Assembly (NCBI GenBank): GCA_014377305.1
Contig: JACMPW010000004.1
Coordinates: 1-64,000 of the forward strand
Direction of reading: 5' to 3'
DNA from: Candidatus Altimarinota bacterium
Lineage (GTDB): Bacteria; Patescibacteriota; Gracilibacteria; BD1-5; UBA2023
DNA length: 64,000 nucleotides
The position numbers and the translations under genes are program-made. This document shows positions 1 to 9,551 of this stretch, one piece after another. The notes below the pieces were generated by a model, which was not told the DNA's origin, ran no database searches, and saw only the letters and a list, made by a program, of their open reading frames with translations. Within the stretch, counting starts at the first letter, position 1; every line of letters begins with the position of its first letter.

Positions 1-264
1 CCGATATGCTGGATCAAGCTTTTCGCTCTTATAGTAGTCAGATGTTTTCTTTCAAAAATATGAAAAAAAATTTTCAAATACCTCAGGCATAAGATACCAT
101 GAAGGTCACATATCGAAGGTATATCATGCTTCTTGGAAGAGACCCGATCGTCATCAGAGTTGATTATTTTTCTCATATAGCTGCACCTTATAGCCTGCTT
201 TCGCAAGATAACAAGCGATAGCCAGTCCACTTATGCCAGATCATATCACAAGTGCTGTCTTCAT
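1..264 (-). CDS. crtI: Phytoene desaturase/dehydrogenase-like FAD protein (CrtI family), N-terminal part
   Basis: The first 88 codons of a gene that runs off the left edge. The start is ATG at 264. The protein opens with the FAD-binding Rossmann motif VIGSGISGLAIACYLAKAG, then a GGRSG-type turn and MGPSWYLMPEVFENFF, the typical beginning of CrtI-type carotenoid desaturases. Known members oxidise phytoene or a related polyene with FAD at the membrane. Six of the ten glycines are encoded by TGA, including the first Gly of GxGxxG and both Gly of the GG pair, so the frame only makes sense with UGA = Gly. The exact substrate cannot be told from this part; a related CrtO/CrtN-type or other FAD oxidoreductase is possible. 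Confidence 0.8.
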
Positions 265-618
265 ATTTATAAATAAATTCTTAAACTCAGAATGTATACT
301 TTAGTGCAAATCAGAAATCGAGAATAATAGTATCAATTCTCTCAGGAAAATCAAATGTAAACTTTGTTTTGTGACTTTTAAAAATACCTACAAATTTTTA
401 TTTCAATACTTTTTTCTATAAAAAAACTAGTGGAAAACTTTCTAAAGTAGAAGATTATAGTGGAGATGCTGTTGATGAAGTTACTGATTTACGAAATTGA
501 ATAATGTTAAAAAGTACTCCTGTATAATTACAGTAATAATTAATTACAACCCATTATGATCCTCATCATCATTGGAGGATTTTTTGGTCTTTCAAGAATT
601 TCTTGAGAAGATATTTTT
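265..618. other. AT-rich intergenic region with a gene remnant and a terminator
   Basis: No complete gene is visible. On the plus strand an open stretch at about 387-528 ends in TAA and encodes a plausible tail (KLSKVEDYSGDAVDEVTDLR), but it has no start codon and looks like the relic of a gene. It is followed by a hairpin with a T run at 558-586. Confidence 0.4.
558..586 (+). terminator. Rho-independent terminator
   Basis: ATCCTC and GAGGAT pair around a loop of about ten bases, followed by six T. It lies downstream of the gene remnant and points away from crtI. Confidence 0.6.
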
Positions 619-1053
619 TTAGGTTTCGTGAATTATGAGCAAAACTATTTGTAGTTTGCAAGCATATGTTAGAGTAGTTATTTGGAGATTCTTCTTCCTG
701 AGGTACTGTTCTACTATCTTCATCTCTTGTTCGTCAGTCATTTCAATATTGTCCTGTATTACAATATTTATTATTTTAGCTTCATCAAGATTTGATTTTA
801 GTATGGTTTTTCCATAGATTCTATCGAGAATTTTCTCAACAGTTTCAAATCCCTTAATAGATAATAATCGAGAGGCAATAATCTTCATAATCATAGGAAA
901 TTTATCGCACCTTTCGATTCTTTTGGGTTCTTCTTCTGAGAGTGAAAGAAGAAGTCAACATAACTCCAATATTTCAGAGTCAGAAGGGCATTTATATATC
1001 AGAGATTTTCCACCTCTGAGAGTATCACTGAGAATTGCTTTCGTGGTCTTCAT
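619..1053 (-). CDS. Hypothetical protein, 144 aa
   Basis: Not recognised. Starts with ATG at 1053 (MKTTKAILSDTLRGGKSLIY) and ends in TAA. One in-frame TGA falls in the N-terminal third (ELCGLLLSL). The protein is soluble and lysine/glutamate rich, with alternating predicted helices (SLSEEEPKRIE, MTDEQEMKIVEQYLRKKN) and no signal peptide. It stands alone between two gene-poor stretches. An attenuator-like or regulatory role would be a guess; confidence that it is a gene rests on the uninterrupted code-25 frame and normal codon use. Confidence 0.55.
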
Positions 1054-1387
1054 CCTCTATTGATATTCTGAGGATTGGCATCAAATCACTTTCATTGTAG
1101 ATATTCTATATTTCAGGACATAGGAGTATATTTTAGGTAGTAATTAGGTAGTTATGAAGTGTGTTCTAGTCCATACCTGGAGTATATTAATTTTAATATT
1201 CTGTGTTTCCTTTCTTTACCATATAGGATTACTGAGTCTTTTAGTTCTAGATAAAAAGGACCTTCTAGGAAGTATGATTAAATTGTATAAGCATGCTTTT
1301 CCTTTACTCTATCGTAATTCTCCACGAATTCCTTTATAGCAGTTCGTGTATGTGCCGTATTTATAGCACCATTTAATTTATAGAAAA

Positions 1388-1415
1388 CCCTCAGATTTAT
1401 ACACTGAGGGCTTTA
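1388..1415. terminator. Weak bidirectional terminator
   Basis: CCCTCAG/CTGAGGG inverted repeat with a nine-base loop, flanked by A-rich and T-rich sequence. Confidence 0.4.
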
Positions 1416-1422
1416 TAATATG

Positions 1423-1450
1423 TTGACATTATCTATTATTAGAATAATGT
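1423..1450 (+). promoter_or_regulatory. Promoter for the secreted protein at 1485
   Basis: TTGACA at 1423-1428, a 16-bp spacer and TAATGT at 1445-1450, 34 bases before the start codon. Confidence 0.5.
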
Positions 1451-1484
1451 ATGTAAAACTATTACCTATAAATCCTACTATTTT

Positions 1485-2150
1485 ATGAACAAAGATAATA
1501 TATCTCGTGAGATCAGTATACCTCATCACACCAATAAGAGTATCTCTACAATACATCAGTATAGAGTACTTATAGGGGGACTGGTTGTGGCAATTTCATC
1601 TACAGTATGAGCTCAGAATCGGGTAGTAGAAATACCAAAAGTGAGTGATTTTTCCCTATGAGAGAGTTGCACATATGTACGCAATGATAATCGCGGTGGT
1701 AATATAGAAATCGCCAGGCCCATTCGTACTGTTGTACAATGAAAAGATTGATTAGAGTTTTCTGACGGGAAAAAAAATAGATCAATAGAATGAGACTATA
1801 TTGGTAGACCTGAGTCGAATAGAACCTGGAGAAAGTGGCCACTCAAAGTCTGAGCAACTTGGGAATATAGAGAAGACTGGAAAAGAGCAGATGGTACTAC
1901 AGTAAATACAACTCAAAATGTTACTGTAGTATGAGAGGAGGAAGTGGTGACACCTGCTGGAAAATTCCAAACATTCAAAATAATATACGATGGTTGGTAT
2001 AAAACTACTAACTGAGTTAATGGTAGACAATTGGATATATACTGGTATTCACCTGAGGCAAAAGCTGATGTCAAGCGTATGCATGATGATAGATCTAATA
2101 TGTATACGCAGCAAATGGTCGAATGTAGCAAATGAGAATCTCGACAATAA
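1485..2150 (+). CDS. Secreted protein of unknown function, 221 aa
   Basis: After a long charged N-tail (about 28 residues) comes a hydrophobic segment ending in STVGAQ, which fits a signal peptide or membrane anchor. The exported part contains WPLKVGATWEYREDW and VVTPAGKFQTFKI. This pairing of a 'vGatWeY' strand with an 'aGkF.tfki' strand is seen in extracytoplasmic proteins of unknown function with a lipocalin-like or DUF3108-like fold; that link is inference. Eight or so in-frame TGA codons, all in place of Gly. Own promoter upstream and own terminator downstream, so probably monocistronic. Confidence 0.7.
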
Positions 2151-2160
2151 ATCAAATCAA

Positions 2161-2190
2161 GAATCATCTCCTCATAGGAGGTGATTTTTA
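2161..2190 (+). terminator. Rho-independent terminator
   Basis: Ten-base stem ATCATCTCCT/AGGAGGTGAT with one G-T pair, a three-base loop and a short T run, directly after the secreted-protein gene. Confidence 0.65.
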
Positions 2191-2263
2191 TAGTCGGATA
2201 TATTGCCTCTTTTTTATTTTTTGCTATACTAGTTATATATCTATAATCTAATACTACCATCAT

Positions 2264-3034
2264 ATGTGACGCTGACCGACTGTTGCCGCAACCAAAGAAA
2301 AATGAGACAAAGCTAAGGCTAAAATCTATAATATGCACTCTAAACTGATCACGATCGCTGCAGAGAAGTGAGCTGATCCGAGCATCAATGGATCACTCCA
2401 TGATGCGATCTACTCGGCAAAGCGAGATGGCGTGAGCTCCGATGTGATCGATCGAGCTATACGGCGAGGATCTGGACTCGATAAGGACTCAAGTAAAGTA
2501 GAAGAAGTCTACTACGAGTGATATGCCCCTGGGGGTGTCGCAATCATAGTCAAGGCTCTGACTGACAATCGCAATCGTACTGCACCGAATATCAGACATA
2601 TATTCTCTGGATATGGCGGATCACTCGGTGAGACGGGTTCAGTTTCGAATTTTGCATTCGACTATGGAGGCGAGATCCATATAGTCACTCCAGACGATAT
2701 AGATGCTTTCGAGATGATGATACTCGACACGGATGCAACTGACTATAGTAGAGTGGGGGGCGAGATAGTAGTACTCACAACTTGAGAAGAATATACTCGT
2801 GTCAAAAAATCAATCGAAATAGCAGGATATCCAATTCTATCAGCTACTCACGGCTATAGGGCCAAAAATTATACTGAGATCACAGGTATGGATAAGGCAC
2901 TTCAGATCTACAAGATGCTCGAAGAGTTCGAGGCAGATGAAGATGTAGAGACAGTCTGGAATACCGCGGATATCTCCGATACTCTCTGGCAAGAGGTCAT
3001 CGAATTTGCTGAGAAGAGAAAATTTCGAACATAA
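2264..3034 (+). CDS. yebC: YebC/PmpR/TACO1 family protein
   Basis: 256 residues, the usual family length. It begins [19 protein letters not shown], a variant of the family N-terminus, followed by [20 protein letters not shown] and [27 protein letters not shown], the most conserved YebC block. Members bind DNA as regulators or act on ribosomes stalled at proline stretches. The second codon is TGA (Gly), directly after ATG, so this gene cannot be expressed at all under the standard code. A small hairpin (GCTATAC/GTATAGC, 3042-3060) follows the stop but lacks a T run. Confidence 0.93.
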
Positions 3035-3142
3035 TGAATGCTATACTCTGGGGTATAGCGAAGTTGTATAGTCTGGCCTATAAAAATCTTTTGTGTTTTG
3101 ACTCGAGTCGTCTATAATACTCTCAAATCCTAAACACAGCTT

Positions 3143-3595
3143 ATGTCTGATTCTACTACTCCCGTAACCAATCCTGTAGTTACCAAAACAGGGAGCAATC
3201 CTCCGCCAATATCTCCAAGGGCAAAAACAAGCAACGATTGACTCATACCCAAATTCATGATACATCCACTCACGACGTTCATGGAGATGAATTTCATAGA
3301 TCTCCTCGAACACTCTCTCTCGCTCTCAACATTCGAGAAAAAAAGAGTGATCGATGCTATACCAACACTCTCACAGTTCCAGATAGATGAACTCGTGAAA
3401 GTATTCGAAGATGAGCGTGTCGAATTCCGTAAATTGATGCCGACAGAAGGTGAAATCATCAAGTGACTTGTAGCAAAGGCCCAGAATGAATGGGAACAAC
3501 TCAAAGATATCTATATCGAAGAGGAACGAGTTCTTGTCAGGGCAAATGCAGATGCACAAAAAGCAGATGAGATGAGAAAAAGTCTCGGACTCTAA
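3143..3595 (+). CDS. Conserved-looking hypothetical protein, 150 aa
   Basis: No known family recognised. The first 30 residues are Pro/Thr/Asn rich and probably disordered. The rest is a helical domain with regular charged repeats (FIDLLEHSLSLSTFEKKRVI, QIDELVKVFEDERVEFRKL) and a C-terminal coiled-coil-like stretch (EWEQLKDIYIEEERVLVRAN). Two TGA codons. Cytoplasmic, no signal peptide. Starts at ATG 3143 and is followed at once by a strong terminator, so it is a single-gene unit. Confidence 0.75.
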
Positions 3596-3609
3596 AAATA
3601 TATCCAAAC

Positions 3610-3637
3610 TAAAAAATCTGCTTCTGAGCAGATTTTT
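3610..3637 (+). terminator. Strong Rho-independent terminator
   Basis: AAAAAATCTGCT/AGCAGATTTTTTT stem with a four-base loop, 15 bases after the preceding stop codon. Confidence 0.85.
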
Positions 3638-3707
3638 TTATATGATTTTAGATCGACTTTTTCATGGTTTTCCATAGAATAACATCACTTTTTTAGCAAT
3701 TTCTTTC

Positions 3708-4595
3708 GTGTCTTTTTTTGTCTCTATCATCCCATTCGACCACTCGATCGGTATAGCTCCACTCCTCTATAGTGTATGAGATCTCACTCGAAGTGACCTA
3801 AGAATAGGGCAAATCGTCGAGATACCCTATGGGAACAAGCGAGAAAATGGAATCATAGCAGAGATATACGCTGAGTGTCCGATCGATGAGTTGAGTGAGG
3901 CATATGCCAGGATCAAACCGATAAGCCACATAGTCACTGATAAAATTCTCCTGACACCCTATCAGATCAATATGATAGTAGCGATCGCAACTCGCTATAT
4001 GATACCGATCCACCGGGTTCTCGCCATATTCCTCACGAGACCACTCCTCTCTCGGCTAGAACGTAAGAACTATGAACAACTTGTGAATACAGAAGTGATA
4101 GTGCAAGAGGAAAGATCTCGGCAAACTCATATAGTACAAGATACTATCGTCACCCCAGAACTCGTAGAAACCTATACTCAGGAGTGACCAACCATCGTGA
4201 TACTCCCTGATGATTATGCGATGATACCATACAAAGAGTACTGTAAGGACCGGAAAGATATTCTCTTTGTATCAAGCGATATGACGGATGTATGAAAGGC
4301 CCAAGCATGGATTGATATTGTGAATGGAAAATTTAGAGTCATCTATTGAACTCGTCGTATTATCTACTATAACCTATCAGAATATACTCATATTCTCTAT
4401 ATAGAAGATGCTCTGGGCCCGGACTATTGGCACTATCCGATCCGTATCAACTATAGTGATATCCTCGATATATTTCGGGTGGCAAACCCAAACAAAAATA
4501 TCATCATACTCACGAGTATGGCGACACTCTCTACTCTAGTAAACTTTAGAAACTATCCGATAGAAAACATATCTGCTCTATGAAAAAAAATCTAG
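3708..4595 (+). CDS. PriA-like protein lacking an obvious helicase core
   Basis: About 295 residues. The N-terminus resembles the 3'-DNA-binding domain of primosome protein PriA (IAPLLYSVGDL, then QIVEIPYGNKRENGIIAEI). Later come FRVIYGTRRIIYYNLSEY and ILYIEDALGPDYWHYP, which match the position of the PriA Walker B region ('GtRsAlf.P...L.lIivDEeh..syk'). I see no P-loop and no Zn-binding cysteine cluster, so it is probably a degenerate PriA that binds DNA but is not a working helicase. The start is uncertain: there is no in-frame ATG upstream and GTG at 3708 is the best candidate. Its end overlaps the PBP start by 16 bases, which suggests translational coupling. Confidence 0.65.
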
Positions 4596-6940
4596 AAATC
4601 CTCATCTCTCGTCTTATTCGATATATCATACACCTCGATCGCATTGCGATACTTTGGTATATGCTCGTTGCTTGGATAGGTATTATTTTGGTGACAACTT
4701 TTGGGTATACAGTACTCGATCATACCTATTTCGCGAGAGCGGCAGAAAAGCAGCAAAAAGCAACAATCAAAAATCCGGTATCACGTGGAAATATACTCTC
4801 ATCAAACGTATCACTCCATGGCATACTCGGTGTATCAACCAATCTCGGTACTCTCGCAATAGATCCCACACAATCAGGATCGATGACACGACTCCTCCCA
4901 TTTTTATCAGATATAGTATATCGTGATTCGTGTGAGTGACGACTCATGGTTGATTGTATAGTCGGTATCGGCAACTATACTAGAATTGATCTCACATGAG
5001 AAAAATGACTGAGCGAAGAAAAACTCAAAGATCAGATCGAAGCATATATTCAAACTCGGATATCGACTCCGATAGAGAGCATATTGATAAAAGAAGCACT
5101 CGATGAATCTACGATAACACAAATCACTGATATCGGTGAACCAGCTCTATTTTTTGTCGTAAACAACCTCTACGTCAATCCAACTAAGGTAACAAATTCT
5201 GGAGCACTTGCCAGTCGATTGTCCACAATTCTCTGAGTATCATCCGATAGTCTCGAACCTCTTTTTGTTGTTCGTAAACGTCGTCACCTAGAGATTCTCC
5301 GCAAGATGAATATTATCAGTCGAGATATCATTAAGAAACGAATCGATATAGAAAAAGCAGCTCTAAATAACATACCTACCAAAGATCATGCTCGTGAAAT
5401 CTGGACTCTAGATAATGCTGTATTTCCATTTCTCAAAATCGAGGACAATCTTGTCAGGTATTATCCCGAGTGACAAGCTCTCGGACAAATTACGGGTTAC
5501 GTAGATACTGAAGGTAAATGACGTTATGGAATCGAGGGATACTTCGAGGATGATCTCCAGTGAGAGAGTCCTATACAATATATCACCAAGGATATACAGG
5601 GACGTCCTATACGGGACTATGCCTCATCTGGATCTATGATTCTCAAAAACGGTATCGACGTGACACTCACAGTAGATCGTAATATTCAAAAAGAAATATC
5701 GAAACGGTTGGAGAGTGCAGTGACAAGATTCCGGGCAAATCGTGGCAGTGTTGTGGTCATGGATCCTACTACTGGTGCAGTTATAGCTATGGTAAATTAT
5801 CCGAACTATGATCCAAATAATTACACCAATGTCTATGATATGGAGCCAGTACTCTATGTGAATTATCCGAATCCATCTATCGATCTATTTGGTTACCCTC
5901 TCTTCATCGTCGACTCTGGGAGTGGGAGTACACTCTCAACCAATATCGATGGCAAGCGAATCAAGATGCGGAGTGCGACAGAGGATGAAGTAGCGAATTT
6001 CGCGATAACGAAATACAAGTTCAAAAACGGATTCTGAGTCGGAAACTATAAAAATGATGTAGTGGGGTCGCTCTATGAGCCTGGATCAGTATTCAAGGCA
6101 GTCACGGTAGCTATCGGTCTCGATACGGGTGAGATACATCCAGATGATCGCTACTATGACCGAGGTTATGTAGAACTCGATCTCGGTGGTGGTATCAAAC
6201 AACGAATATCGAATATCGCTCACCAATGTCTCGGGAACAATACCTACTCCAACGCCGTGAACTGGTCATGCAATGTTGGTATGATCAACATAATAGAAAA
6301 AATTGGAAGGTCACTCTTCTCTCGATATGTGAGTGATTTTGGATTCGGACAGAAGACAAATATCACCATAGATGGTGAGGTATTTTCTCAAATTAGCAAC
6401 TATGAGAAGTGGTCTCGTATCCAATTTTTTACGATGTCGTTCGGGCAAGGTATCAATGCTACACTACTCCAGATGGCTGCTGCATACTCAGTACTCGCGA
6501 ATGGTGGAGTCTATATGCAACCATATATTGTCGAACGGATTGCGTACCCAAATGGCAAAATCATAGATAGTGTACCAACTCCTGTAAGACGAGTAATCAA
6601 GGAAGAAACATCAAAAACCATCACCGCTATGCTGGTCGATAGTGTGAAGTATGGTTTCGCAAAAAGAGGATGAGTCGCAGGCTATCTCATAGCCTGAAAA
6701 ACAGGTACATCCCAAATTCCATATCGTGGTACGTATGAAAATATATATTTCAAGCAAGATATTGGACATACCATAACATCATATGGATGATATGCACCAG
6801 CATATAATCCGAAGTTTGTACTCATGGTATCTATAGAGCGACCTCGTACTGGCATTTATTCAGAGACGACCTCATCAGCGCTCTTCTCCGAGATAGCCGA
6901 ATATCTGCTCGGATACTACAAAATCCCGAAGAATAAGTAG
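4580..6940 (+). CDS. Class B penicillin-binding protein (FtsI/PBP2-type transpeptidase)
   Basis: 786 residues. One N-terminal membrane segment (about residues 25-47), a dimerisation/pedestal region starting with VSRGNILSSN, and a C-terminal transpeptidase domain. All three catalytic motifs are visible: S503-V-F-K (SxxK nucleophile), S563-C-N (SxN) and K707-T-G-T-S (KTG box). It cross-links peptidoglycan in the periplasm, either for septation or elongation. About ten in-frame TGA codons; the residue just before K707 is Gly from TGA. The domain is larger than most FtsI because of an insert around residues 420-480 (5837-6040) containing YPNYDPNNYTNVYDMEPVLY. Confidence 0.92.
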
Positions 6941-6981
6941 AAAACGTCTCTCCATATTCGAAGAAACTCTGTAGAGGCTAT

Positions 6982-7581
6982 CTATAGCCGTATCCAACTC
7001 GCTATCTTGATAACAATAGGCGTAAAATACATGGCTACTCTATCTATAATGGGACGCAAAAAATAAGCACCGAGAGCACCGAATATGATTCCTGCAATGA
7101 TGTCACCAGGATAGTGGACTCAACCGATAATACGAGCAGTGAGAGTGATGAATCATATAATCAATGTCAAGACAATAACTCAGCTCCGGGGATAATAGCG
7201 ATAGAGAGCCGCAAGGAGTGCTCCAGCAAAGAGAGCATGTCAAGATGGAAATGAGTTATCGATCGGATGAGGAATGAGCGGAGCGATAGCACCAGCTATC
7301 TCTGTAGCACCTGGCCTCCACTTTGGTAGTGCTAGATTGATTATAGCATAGAGGACAAATACTGATATGATAGTGATAAATATGGCGAGAGCTATTTTCT
7401 TATAATCATTATTCTTTTTGTATACTCCATAGAGCCAGATTCAAACAAGGAGTATAGCACCATAGATAACGATAAGTTCACCAGCAATCTGGACGAGGCG
7501 AGCATATTCTGGAGATACGAGGGTACGAGCCCATTCGAGGAGAGAAAGATCGAGTGCAAGGAGTTGATTGATAGTATTCAT
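6982..7581 (-). CDS. PAP2-family membrane phosphatase
   Basis: 199 residues, about six membrane segments. The three phosphatase motifs are present in order: K-W-R-P, then F-P-S-G-H, then A-R-I-I-G-G-V-H-Y-P-G-D with the catalytic His. Known relatives dephosphorylate undecaprenyl diphosphate or other lipid phosphates at the outer face of the membrane. The Gly of PSGH and one Gly before the catalytic His are TGA codons. The start is taken as ATG 7581 (MNTINQLLALDLSLLEW), typical for the family. Convergent with the PBP gene, with which it could cooperate in cell-wall lipid recycling (inference). Confidence 0.88.
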
Positions 7582-7672
7582 AGTAGGAAGATTGTATCTG
7601 ATGAGTAATAAAATACCAAAGAAAAATAAAATAAAAGTTTGACTATTAATTATTAGTACATAAAATGTATAA

Positions 7673-7996
7673 ATGAAAATATCGGGATCGCCATTACTCT
7701 CTGGAGAAATAGAAAGTGCCATACATCCAAAAACTTATTTTTTGAAAAATACGAGCAAATATATAATCGCCAGTATTTTAGCAGTGTCTCAACAGTATTC
7801 TGATCCAGATACCCTAAAATCAGCCCAGATAAAATCAAATTTACTGTGGCATACTATCAATGAAATATATAGTCCAGCATTTGGTAAATGTAGTTCTGAA
7901 AATCAACTTCAGTGAATACAAAGACCTAATACTCGAACTCTACAAGTTATCAACTGTAAAAGTGGAAAAATTCTAGTAGAATGAATCCTTCGGTAA
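7673..7996 (+). CDS. Hypothetical protein, 107 aa
   Basis: Not recognised. Starts MKISGSPLLSGEIESAIHPK and ends ILVEGILR. A cytoplasmic mixed alpha/beta protein with two TGA codons near the C-terminus and three cysteines. It is divergent from the PAP2 gene and ends at a bidirectional terminator shared with rplT. Confidence 0.5.
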
Positions 7997-7998
7997 AA

Positions 7999-8042
7999 AA
8001 TAAAAATCTCTTTCAACTAATTGAAGGAGATTTTTATTTTTA
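7999..8042. terminator. Bidirectional terminator between the 7673 gene and rplT
   Basis: AAAAATCTCTTTCAA/TTGAAGGAGATTTTT stem with a four-base loop, A-rich on the left and T-rich on the right; it can end both convergent transcripts. Confidence 0.8.
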
Positions 8043-8050
8043 ATATCATA

Positions 8051-8395
8051 CTATTTCACAAATTCGACTACTTTTGCAAATACCTCTGGATGACTGATAG
8101 CCATATTTGAGAGTACCTTTCGATTGAGAGCTACACGACGTATATACATCGAGTGTATAAGAGTCGAGTAGTTCATACCATTGAGACGAGCTGCATTGTT
8201 GAGACGAACTGTCCAGAGTTGGCGAAACTGTCTCTTTTTGAGCTTACGAGAGATATATGCATTTGATCCTGCCTTCATGATAGCATTTTTTGCACGAGAG
8301 TATACATTACCATTCATACGGCGAAATCCTTTGGCAAGAGCAAGGATATTTTTATGTCTTTTGTGTGTCATTACACCACGTTTTACACGAGTCAT
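8051..8395 (-). CDS. rplT: Ribosomal protein bL20
   Basis: 114 residues, normal length. Begins MTRVKRGVMTHKRHKNIL and contains GSNAYISRKLKKRQFRQLW and LIHSMYIRRVALNRKVLSN, as in bL20, an early 23S rRNA assembly protein. Last gene of the rpsT-infC-rpmI-rplT unit, 35 bases after rpmI. No TGA codons. Confidence 0.97.
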   Translation of the reverse strand: MTRVKRGVMTHKRHKNILALAKGFRRMNGNVYSRAKNAIMKAGSNAYISRKLKKRQFRQLWTVRLNNAARLNGMNYSTLIHSMYIRRVALNRKVLSNMAISHPEVFAKVVEFVK

Positions 8396-8430
8396 AGGAG
8401 AGAGATTAGGAGATGGATACTGAACAGGGA

Positions 8431-8628
8431 TTATCTACCGTATGGGAGAGAGAGTCGAGCCTCGAGTTGATTCGTGACATGGAGTACATGTCCATACGCA
8501 TCACGACCCTTTGCTTTACTACTCTTATCTTTGAGGAGATGTCGTTTAGCAGTTTTTGCAACGATATATTTGCCAGTTCCAGTGATTTTGACACGTTTTT
8601 TGGCTCCTGAGTGGGTCTTGAGTTTCAT
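8431..8628 (-). CDS. rpmI: Ribosomal protein bL35
   Basis: 65 residues, [20 protein letters not shown], then [11 protein letters not shown], the bL35 signature of the 50S subunit. Lies 18 bases after infC in the classical infC-rpmI-rplT order. No TGA codons. Confidence 0.97.
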   Translation of the reverse strand: MKLKTHSGAKKRVKITGTGKYIVAKTAKRHLLKDKSSKAKGRDAYGHVLHVTNQLEARLSLPYGR

Positions 8629-8646
8629 GAGAGGAGAGGTTAGATA

Positions 8647-9186
8647 TTATTTTTTGGGATAGAGAACGAGATTGAATGTATTCCCTTGTTTGAGTATTTT
8701 TGATTTTTCATCCTTACGGTAGAATCATTCCATAGATGCAACGAATTCATTGATTTTTGCCGTTGCGAGGTCCTCATACTGGTTTTCTCTACCACGGAGT
8801 TGGAGAAATATTTTCATAGGATTTCCATCCTTTGCCCACTTTTCTGCTTGATTACGTCTGACATCGAGATCATGATCACCTATTTTATAGGTCAGTTTCA
8901 TTGTCTTGAGTTCTGTTTTCTTCGTATTACTCTTATTTTGTGATTGTTGTTTTTGTTGTTTGAACACCATCTTACCATAATCAATGATTTTGGTGAGTGG
9001 TATACCATCTTGCATACCGATTTCTACGAGATCCAGATCTTGCTCTCATGCGAGAGAGAGGGCCGCATCACGAGTCATCTTACCGAGTGATTCACCAGTA
9101 GCTGTTATTACCATGAGCTCACGAGCAATGATCGTTTCATTCATTCGCTTATCATTTTTTTTCGGAGGGAATCCTCTTTTTTGCAT
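8647..9186 (-). CDS. infC: Translation initiation factor IF-3
   Basis: 179 residues. The N-domain has MNETIIARELMVITATGESL and EQDLDLVEIG; the linker is Lys/Gln rich (VFKQQKQQSQNK); the C-domain has VRRNQAEKWAKDGNPMKIFL and a short tail ending YRKDEKSKILKQGNTFNLVL. IF-3 binds the 30S subunit and proofreads the start codon. The start is ATG at 9186 rather than a rare codon as in E. coli. TGA encodes Gly in SLAGEQD and in MEGFYRK. Overall a normal-size IF-3. Confidence 0.94.
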
Positions 9187-9193
9187 ACTTGAT

Positions 9194-9466
9194 TTACGCT
9201 GTTATAGATTTTAGAGCCTTTGCATATGCACTTTTTTTACGAGCTGCATTATTCTTATGGAGAACATTCTTTTTTTCGAGTGTATCGATACGAGAGTAGA
9301 CGAGTGAGAGAGCCTCATTGATCTTTTTCATATCTTTTTTTTCTTCTCCAAGGAGAGCAACAAATGCTTTGGTACTTTCTTTGAGGAGAGCTGAGAAATG
9401 ACGATTACGAGATCGTTTTTTTTCACTGACCTTGAGAGCTTTTTTAGCTGAACTAGTGATAGGCAT
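9194..9466 (-). CDS. rpsT: Ribosomal protein bS20
   Basis: 90 residues, MPITSSAKKALKVSEKKRSR with LHKNNAARKKSAYAKAL at the end, a typical all-helical bS20 of the 30S subunit. First gene of the ribosomal unit, seven bases before infC, behind the promoter at 9514-9541. No TGA codons. Confidence 0.93.
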   Translation of the reverse strand: MPITSSAKKALKVSEKKRSRNRHFSALLKESTKAFVALLGEEKKDMKKINEALSLVYSRIDTLEKKNVLHKNNAARKKSAYAKALKSITA

Positions 9467-9513
9467 AGAGAAGATAGCAGATTAAAATAGTGGCGTACTG
9501 GAAAAGTGGGTGC

Positions 9514-9541
9514 ATTGTATAAAAAATGGCTCTCTTGTCAA
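9514..9541 (-). promoter_or_regulatory. Promoter of rpsT-infC-rpmI-rplT
   Basis: On the minus strand TTGACA (9536-9541), 16-bp spacer, TACAAT (9514-9519), 48 bases before the rpsT start. Confidence 0.75.
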
Positions 9542-9551
9542 ACAAAAATGA

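Larger units (their letters stand above)
1054..1484. other. Gene-poor stretch
   Basis: Holds one 61-codon open frame (1154-1339, hydrophobic start, no recognisable family), the inverted repeat at 1388-1410 and the promoter of the next gene. Nothing else can be supported. Confidence 0.4.

Noticed and set aside
1154-1339. 61-codon plus-strand open frame with a hydrophobic start
   Set aside because: No family, no promoter, no TGA-Gly signature and codon use unlike the neighbours; AT-rich chance ORF is as likely.
3042-3060. Hairpin after yebC as a terminator
   Set aside because: The stem GCTATAC/GTATAGC is good but there is no T run after it on either strand.
4937-6673. Apparent repeated nonsense mutations in the penicillin-binding protein
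   Set aside because: All interruptions are TGA in one unbroken frame and align with glycines, so this is code usage, not gene decay.
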